From Planococcus rifietoensis (GTDB lineage: Bacteria; Bacillota; Bacilli; Bacillales_A; Planococcaceae): a DNA stretch of 64,000 nt. The notes beneath the pieces are model-generated. The model saw nothing but the letters and a program-made list of their open reading frames with translations. It was not told the origin of the DNA and did no database searches. Where the stretch lies: the NCBI RefSeq assembly GCF_001465795.2, contig NZ_CP013659.2, positions 62,001 through 126,000 on the forward strand. The letters run 5' to 3'. This document shows, one piece after another, positions 59,332 through 64,000 of the stretch. The position numbers were made by a program, and so were the translations under genes. Each line of letters begins with the position of its first letter. The stretch's first letter is position 1.

Positions 59332-59453
59332 TTATGAAATGTGAACCGTTTTGTAACAATTTCCCGGGAAATGGCTTTCAGGGCGTGCGTCCCCAAAGGA
59401 ATCTACCTGTTGCTCCTTTATAATAGGGGTAAGTGAAAGAAAGGGCGATGGGA

Positions 59454-61184
59454 ATGGGAAGTTTGAAGCAAATGGCCTACAGCCAGAACAATCGCATACG
59501 GTTGTTGTTTCTAGCCTCATTGGCAAAAGGGCTTGCGATGATCGGGCAGGCTTTGTTTTTTGTATGGGTAGCTGATTCAGTATTTCTGAAATCCGCCTCT
59601 TTTGAAGACGTACTGCCGTTATTGGCTGCGCTGCTGGCGGTCATTGTGCTGCGGGCTGGCGCAAGTTATGCGATCGGCCGGCTCGGCATCACGCTGTCTG
59701 TGGAAGCGAGACGCCGTTTGCGCCGGGAATTGATTGCTTCGTATAAAGAAAATCCGCTGCAAGGGTCGATTGCCGGGCAGTCGGGGCGGAAAGTCGGCTT
59801 GCTGCTCGAAGCAGTCGATGACACGGATGGTTATTTCAGTAAATATATTCCCCAGATGATCCAAAGCTATACAATTCCGCTGATGCTTCTCGGGGTGATT
59901 TTTTACCTGAACTGGACAACGGGGCTGATCATCTTGATCACCGCGCCGTTCATCCCTTTGTTCATGGCGATCGTCGGCAAAAGAACGAAACAGAAGGCAG
60001 ATGAAAAAGTCGAGCAATTGGCTGGGTTTTCAGGCGCTTTTCTCGATGTCCTGCAAGGGCTGACAACGTTGCGCTTATTCGGCCAGGCGAAGCGGCAAAG
60101 CGACACGATCCGTGACAATAGCTTGAAATTCCGCGATTCGACGATGGACGTCTTGAAATCAGCTTTTCTGTCTTCTTTGACGCTTGAATACATTTCCATG
60201 CTGAGTATCGGGATTGTGGCGCTCGAAATCGGTTTGCGCCTTGTCGTTTTCGATAGCATCACCTTTTTCCCGGCTTTTCTCGTCATGCTGCTCGTGCCGG
60301 ATTTCTTCAATTTATTGAAGGAGTTTGGCAGCGCTTTTCATACGGCGAGAGGCAGTGCGGCATCTGCTGAGCTGCTGGCAGAAGAATTGGCGAAAAACCA
60401 TCAGCCGGTCGTGTGGGGCGAATCCCCAGTCAATGCACCGATTGAGTTGGCGTTAGAGCAAGTCGGCTTTCAGTACGGGGAAGGGTTTCAGCTCGAACCG
60501 GCAAGTTTCAAGCTCGAAGCGGGAACATCTACCGCGCTGGTCGGGGCAAGCGGTTCCGGCAAAAGCACCTTGATGAATGTTGTAGCGGGGTTATTGCCGG
60601 CTACGAGCGGGCGATTGCTGATCAACGGCCTCCCGCAAGAACAAGTGGGCGAAGATGAATGGTTCGGGCAATTGAGCTACATTACGCAAGACCCTTATTT
60701 ATTTGCAGGGACGATTAAAGAAAATATCGAACTCGGGGCGAATCAAGCCGTGGCGCCACAAGAATTGATTGCAGCGGCACAGAAAGCGGGCATTCTGGAA
60801 TTGATCGAGTCGCTCCCTGAAGGATTCGAAACGGTGATCGGTGAAGCGGGGCGCGGATTGTCTGGCGGCGAAAAGCAGCGGCTTGTGTTAGCGCGTGCAT
60901 TTCTCAAGAAGCCGTCGTTATTGTTTTTTGATGAACCGACTGCAGGGCTCGACCTTCATACAGAGCAAGTGCTGCAAAATGCCATCGAAGAGCTGTCGAA
61001 AGAAGCTACCGTTATCACGATTGCACACCGTCTGCACACGATCCGCAACGCATCACGCATTATCGTCTTGGAAGCAGGGAAAGTGGAAGCCATCGGCACG
61101 CACGAAGAGCTAATGGACAGCTTCAGTCCGTACCGTTCCATGATTGAGGCGCAGCAAGGAGGCAAACAGGCATGGGTGAATTAA
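59454..61184 (+). CDS. cydD: ABC exporter subunit CydD
   Basis: 576 residues: six-helix exporter domain (about 15-310) and nucleotide-binding domain with Walker A VGASGSGKST, signature LSGGEKQRLVLARAFL and Walker B LLFFDEPTAGLDLH. CydDC exports glutathione or cysteine, or handles haem, and is needed to assemble cytochrome bd. ATG 59454 is used with AAAGGG 8 bp upstream; ATG 59448 and GTG 59433 are other options. Overlaps cydC by 13 bp. The cydAB oxidase genes are not in the window. Confidence 0.92.
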   Translation: MGSLKQMAYSQNNRIRLLFLASLAKGLAMIGQALFFVWVADSVFLKSASFEDVLPLLAALLAVIVLRAGASYAIGRLGITLSVEARRRLRRELIASYKENPLQGSIAGQSGRKVGLLLEAVDDTDGYFSKYIPQMIQSYTIPLMLLGVIFYLNWTTGLIILITAPFIPLFMAIVGKRTKQKADEKVEQLAGFSGAFLDVLQGLTTLRLFGQAKRQSDTIRDNSLKFRDSTMDVLKSAFLSSLTLEYISMLSIGIVALEIGLRLVVFDSITFFPAFLVMLLVPDFFNLLKEFGSAFHTARGSAASAELLAEELAKNHQPVVWGESPVNAPIELALEQVGFQYGEGFQLEPASFKLEAGTSTALVGASGSGKSTLMNVVAGLLPATSGRLLINGLPQEQVGEDEWFGQLSYITQDPYLFAGTIKENIELGANQAVAPQELIAAAQKAGILELIESLPEGFETVIGEAGRGLSGGEKQRLVLARAFLKKPSLLFFDEPTAGLDLHTEQVLQNAIEELSKEATVITIAHRLHTIRNASRIIVLEAGKVEAIGTHEELMDSFSPYRSMIEAQQGGKQAWVN

Positions 61185-62875
61185 AAACGGTTTTTTGGCT
61201 GACGCTGAAAGAAAAACGGGACGTTGCTCTTGCCATAATGTTTGGCTTCCTGGCGGGGCTTGCCGGTGTGGCACTTCTCGGGTCAAGTGGGTATTTGATT
61301 TCGAAGGCAGCGCTGACTGCCCAAATGACGACTTTGGTCGTGATGGCAGCATCGCTTAAATTATTCGGCTTTGCAGCCGCCATTACCCGTTATGCGGAAC
61401 GGCTGTTTTCACACCGCGCAACATTTACGATGCTCGGCCATTTGCGCAGCAGTTTCTTTGAGCGGCTGGCACCGCTCGCACCGGGCATTTTTCAGCGCCA
61501 TCAGAGCGGTGATCTGTTATCGCGCATCGTTGGCGACGTGGAAAGTTTGCAAAATTTCCTGCTGCGCGTATTGTACCCACCGATTGTCGTGGGCATGGTC
61601 TTGGTGGCCACAGTGTTCTTCACTTCGTTTTATTCACTGCCCATGGCCTTGATCGTCTTGGCAGGCGCAATTTTTGTGGTCGTCGTCCTGCCGGCATTCT
61701 TCGCTCTCCGGAGACGGAAGAAAACACATGCGACAGGAGAAACCCGTGGAGAGTTTGCGGCCGCATCGGCGGAATTTCTTTACGGATTCAAGGATTTGAA
61801 AATCCATTTGGCGCTCGATCAAAAAAGCGCAGAATTACAGGAAAGCGCACACCGTTACGAACAGGCCCAGCAAAACGAAGGGCTTGAAGAAAACCGTGTC
61901 CAATCCGTGAATGCGCTTGTGGCTTTTCTGGCTTCGTTTTTCGTTTTGGCGACTGGGGCGTATTTCGTGTCCATCGGGGAATTGTCCGGTCTGTATTTGG
62001 CGATGCTTGTCATGGTATCGCTTGGGGCATTTGAAAATGTCGGTCCACTCGCTGCACTTCCGGCGTATTATGAAGAAAGCCGGATCGCTGCGCGCAGGCT
62101 TGACGAAGTGGTGGATGAAGAGCCGGATAACAGCGCCGGTACGATGCCAGAGGGGCCGGTGGATATTCAGGCCGATCGTCTAAGCTACCGCTATCCGAAT
62201 GACAGCCGCTTGTCGCTTGATGAAGTCAGTTTCCAGTTGCCGCAAGGATCCAAAACGGCGATTGTCGGACCGAGCGGTTCAGGCAAGTCGACCTTATTGC
62301 AGCTATTGCTGAAAGTGGCAGTACCCGAGAATGGCGAAATCCGTTTCGGAAATGAAGCGCTTAGTGGCATGTGCCCAGAAAATGTATGGGAGCGCATGAA
62401 CATCGTGCTTCAGGAGAACCATTTCTTTTCAGGGACAATCGAGAGCAATTTGCGCATTGCGAATGAGCAGGCGGACACAGAACAATTGCACGAAGCACTC
62501 AAACTCGTACGCTTGGGACATTTGGAGCTGTCTGCACCAGTTTATGAAAAGGGCCGCAATTTATCGGGCGGTGAAAAGCAGCGCCTCGCGATGGCACGGG
62601 CATTCCTGAAAGGCGAGCGGCTATGGCTGCTGGACGAACCGTTTTCATCGGTCGACGGTGTAACCGCCCAAGCGATCTACAACGAGCTGTTCGCCCGCCA
62701 TCCGCAGGACACGTTCGTCATCATCAGCCACGATTTATCGGGGCTTGAAAGCATGGACCGCATCCTGGTGTTGGAAAACGGACGCTTGATCGAGCAGGGC
62801 AATTACCAGGAATTAATGGACCGCCGTGGTTATTTCTACGGTTTAAAGAAAATAGAGGAACAAGTTTTCGTCTGA
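61172..62875 (+). CDS. cydC: ABC exporter subunit CydC
   Basis: 567 residues with the same plan as CydD: membrane domain (about 15-305, with SSGYLISKAAL and RYAERLFSHRATF, a CydC hallmark), then Walker A VGPSGSGKST, signature LSGGEKQRLAMARAFL and Walker B LWLLDEPFSSVDG. It forms a heterodimer with CydD. AAGGAGG lies about 10 bp ahead of the ATG, inside the end of cydD. A bidirectional terminator follows. Confidence 0.93.
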   Translation: MGELKTVFWLTLKEKRDVALAIMFGFLAGLAGVALLGSSGYLISKAALTAQMTTLVVMAASLKLFGFAAAITRYAERLFSHRATFTMLGHLRSSFFERLAPLAPGIFQRHQSGDLLSRIVGDVESLQNFLLRVLYPPIVVGMVLVATVFFTSFYSLPMALIVLAGAIFVVVVLPAFFALRRRKKTHATGETRGEFAAASAEFLYGFKDLKIHLALDQKSAELQESAHRYEQAQQNEGLEENRVQSVNALVAFLASFFVLATGAYFVSIGELSGLYLAMLVMVSLGAFENVGPLAALPAYYEESRIAARRLDEVVDEEPDNSAGTMPEGPVDIQADRLSYRYPNDSRLSLDEVSFQLPQGSKTAIVGPSGSGKSTLLQLLLKVAVPENGEIRFGNEALSGMCPENVWERMNIVLQENHFFSGTIESNLRIANEQADTEQLHEALKLVRLGHLELSAPVYEKGRNLSGGEKQRLAMARAFLKGERLWLLDEPFSSVDGVTAQAIYNELFARHPQDTFVIISHDLSGLESMDRILVLENGRLIEQGNYQELMDRRGYFYGLKKIEEQVFV

Positions 62876-62906
62876 GCTGTTCAGGCTGGCCGAAAACTGC
62901 GCTACA

Positions 62907-62938
62907 AAAAAGACGCGTCTATGCAGACGCGTCTTTTT
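62907..62938. terminator. Bidirectional terminator
   Basis: AAAAAGACGCGTCT pairs with AGACGCGTCTTTTT. It ends cydDC and the converging small gene, whose last codons lie in the hairpin. Confidence 0.92.
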
Positions 62939-63170
62939 GCCGTTCGGCTATGAGTGGTTGGTGCTTTAAGGCATCGTCGAGTTTCATTTGTTCAAGTTCC
63001 AGCCGCAGCTTTTGTGTTTCGATAAGGTAATTGTCATGCTTGAGCTTTTCGAGTTCCACTTCCGTCTCCAGCGCACGCTGGTGCATTTTCTTCTTTTTGG
63101 TCAAATAGTCCGTCCAGATAGCGACGAGGGGAATGGAAAAGACCATGATGACGGCTACCAGTCCTGTCAT
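62919..63170 (-). CDS. Small membrane-anchored coiled-coil protein
   Basis: 83 residues: one N-terminal helix in the membrane (about 2-21), a basic patch KKKKMHQR, then a charged coiled coil (LETEVELEKLKHDNYLIETQ and on). The plan recalls PspB of the phage shock system, but sequence likeness is too low to name it. ATG 63170 fits GAGGTG at a 6-bp gap. Its stop lies inside the terminator stem. Confidence 0.7.
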   Translation of the reverse strand: MTGLVAVIMVFSIPLVAIWTDYLTKKKKMHQRALETEVELEKLKHDNYLIETQKLRLELEQMKLDDALKHQPLIAERQKDASA

Positions 63171-63258
63171 AGTGTTCACCTCTATTCAGATTATTCTGCA
63201 TATAATTCAGTATACACGTTTTTCTTGATTTTAGAAAGTTATGGAAAAAGCAAAAACC

Positions 63259-63272
63259 ATGACAGGTGTCAT
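63259..63272 (+). promoter_or_regulatory. Palindrome upstream of the desaturase gene
   Basis: ATGAC-AGGT-GTCAT, perfect 5-bp arms, about 110 bp before the desaturase start. Could be an operator, for example for a DesR-type regulator. A second small hairpin, ATGGGC/GCCCAT, lies at 63345-63361 just before the ribosome site. Confidence 0.4.
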
Positions 63273-63380
63273 ACTCAGAAACAGACGTTTATGTCTTATG
63301 AAGAAGACGGCAGGAGCGTAATATGATGATTAACAAGTACACCGATGGGCACGACGCCCATTCTAGGAGGAAGACAAGAT

Positions 63381-64000
63381 ATGAGCAAAGAAAAGACAGC
63401 GCAATTACGTAAGTTTGTCGCCCCTTTCGAAAAAGCAGATGTTAAAGCAAGTGTTCAACAAATAATTAACACGATACCCCCATTTTTCATTCTTTGGTTT
63501 TTAGCTTATCTCGCACTGGATGTTTCTGTTTGGCTAACAGTAGGGATTTCCATCGTCGCAGCTGGATTTGTCGTCCGCATGTTTATCATTTTCCATGACT
63601 GTACACACGGATCGTTCTTTAAAAACAAAAAAGCGAACGCGGTCGTCGGAACGATTACCGGCATATTGACGCTTTTCGCTTATGAAAAATGGAAACGCGA
63701 GCACGCGATTCATCACGCATCGAGCGGCAACCTCGACAAGCGCGGAGTCGGCGATATCTGGGTCATGACGATTGACGAGTACGTAGAAGCTTCCAAATGG
63801 GAACGTTTCAAATACCGTATGTATCGCAACCCTCTCGTTATGTTTGGGTTAGGGCCATTATTCCTCGTATTGATCTCAAGCCGTTTCAACCGTAAAGATG
63901 CACGCAAGAAAGAACGCAACAATACGTACTTCATTAATGCTGCATTGGTCGTTCTTTATACGATCATGATTTTGGCAATCGGCTGGCAGGCATTTGTATT
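63381..64000 (+). CDS. Membrane fatty acid desaturase, N-terminal part (cut by window edge)
   Basis: 206 residues are visible and the frame is open at the window end. Helices at about 30-65 are followed by the first histidine box HDCTHGS and the second HAIHHASSG; the third box would lie outside. This is the Des-type acyl-lipid desaturase family, which puts double bonds into membrane lipids in the cold using oxygen and ferredoxin or flavodoxin. AGGAGG is 10 bp ahead of the ATG. In B. subtilis the gene is controlled by DesK-DesR; no such pair is visible here. Confidence 0.93.
   Translation, partial: MSKEKTAQLRKFVAPFEKADVKASVQQIINTIPPFFILWFLAYLALDVSVWLTVGISIVAAGFVVRMFIIFHDCTHGSFFKNKKANAVVGTITGILTLFAYEKWKREHAIHHASSGNLDKRGVGDIWVMTIDEYVEASKWERFKYRMYRNPLVMFGLGPLFLVLISSRFNRKDARKKERNNTYFINAALVVLYTIMILAIGWQAFV

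Overview
The window looks like chromosomal DNA of a Gram-positive Bacillota of the order Bacillales. My best guess is Planococcaceae (Planococcus/Planomicrobium type), judged from protein style, strong AGGAGG-type ribosome sites, frequent GTG and TTG starts, moderate GC and a minimal TatA/TatC pair. I could not run a database search, so the genus is inference. No rRNA, tRNA, CRISPR array, prophage or insertion sequence is visible. The gene at each edge is cut: a GMC oxidoreductase on the left and a fatty acid desaturase on the right.

Layout. 1-1.6 kb: end of a GMC dehydrogenase followed by tatA and tatC. 1.7-10 kb: small enzymes (GNAT, GrpB-like, Nudix-like), a CorA channel, a divergent HxlR regulator/CatE-like dioxygenase pair with a clear operator-promoter, a nitronate monooxygenase-like protein, a DUF368 transporter and a CAP-domain surface protein. 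10-15 kb: uppP, an AI-2E family permease, and a MarR-MMPL efflux operon under a double operator. 15-19 kb: small genes, a VOC/beta-lactamase-fold fusion and a block of non-coding repeats. 19.4-32 kb: cold shock protein, a MurE-like ligase away from any cell-wall cluster, fumC, a Dph6-like ATPase, several GNATs, transporters (divergent BCCT, MFS, SulP), UspA and a resolvase-like protein that has lost its catalytic serine. 32-40 kb: a 1053-residue surface protein with a glycosidase-like core, a Fur-controlled siderophore-binding lipoprotein, methyltransferase, esterase and thioesterase, and an MhqR-like regulator with a ring-cleaving dioxygenase. 40.7-44.6 kb: riboflavin operon ribD-ribE-ribBA-ribH behind two complete FMN riboswitches in series. 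45-47 kb: a sodium/solute symporter with small subunit behind a CcpA cre site. 47-53 kb: GT2-GtrA glycosyltransferase, M15 peptidase, nitroreductase, NAD(P)-binding protein and an ABC exporter. 53-54 kb: second copy of the repeat block. 54-64 kb: METTL25-like methyltransferase, acyl-CoA synthetase, WrbA, a ZIP-like membrane protein, cydDC and the desaturase.

How it fits together. Several genes serve redox and electrophile stress (CatE-like, MhqA-like, nitroreductase, WrbA, nitronate monooxygenase-like), two of them with their own repressor and operator. Others serve the envelope (uppP, DUF368 carrier-lipid transporter, MurE-like ligase, M15 peptidase, GtrA glycosyltransferase, 1053-residue surface protein). 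Flavin supply is under a double riboswitch gate.

The most unusual signals are the tandem FMN riboswitches with base changes that preserve pairing between the copies, a duplicated non-coding repeat block with a covarying hairpin, the VOC-serine hydrolase fusion, the catalytically dead resolvase-like protein, and the large uncharacterised surface protein.
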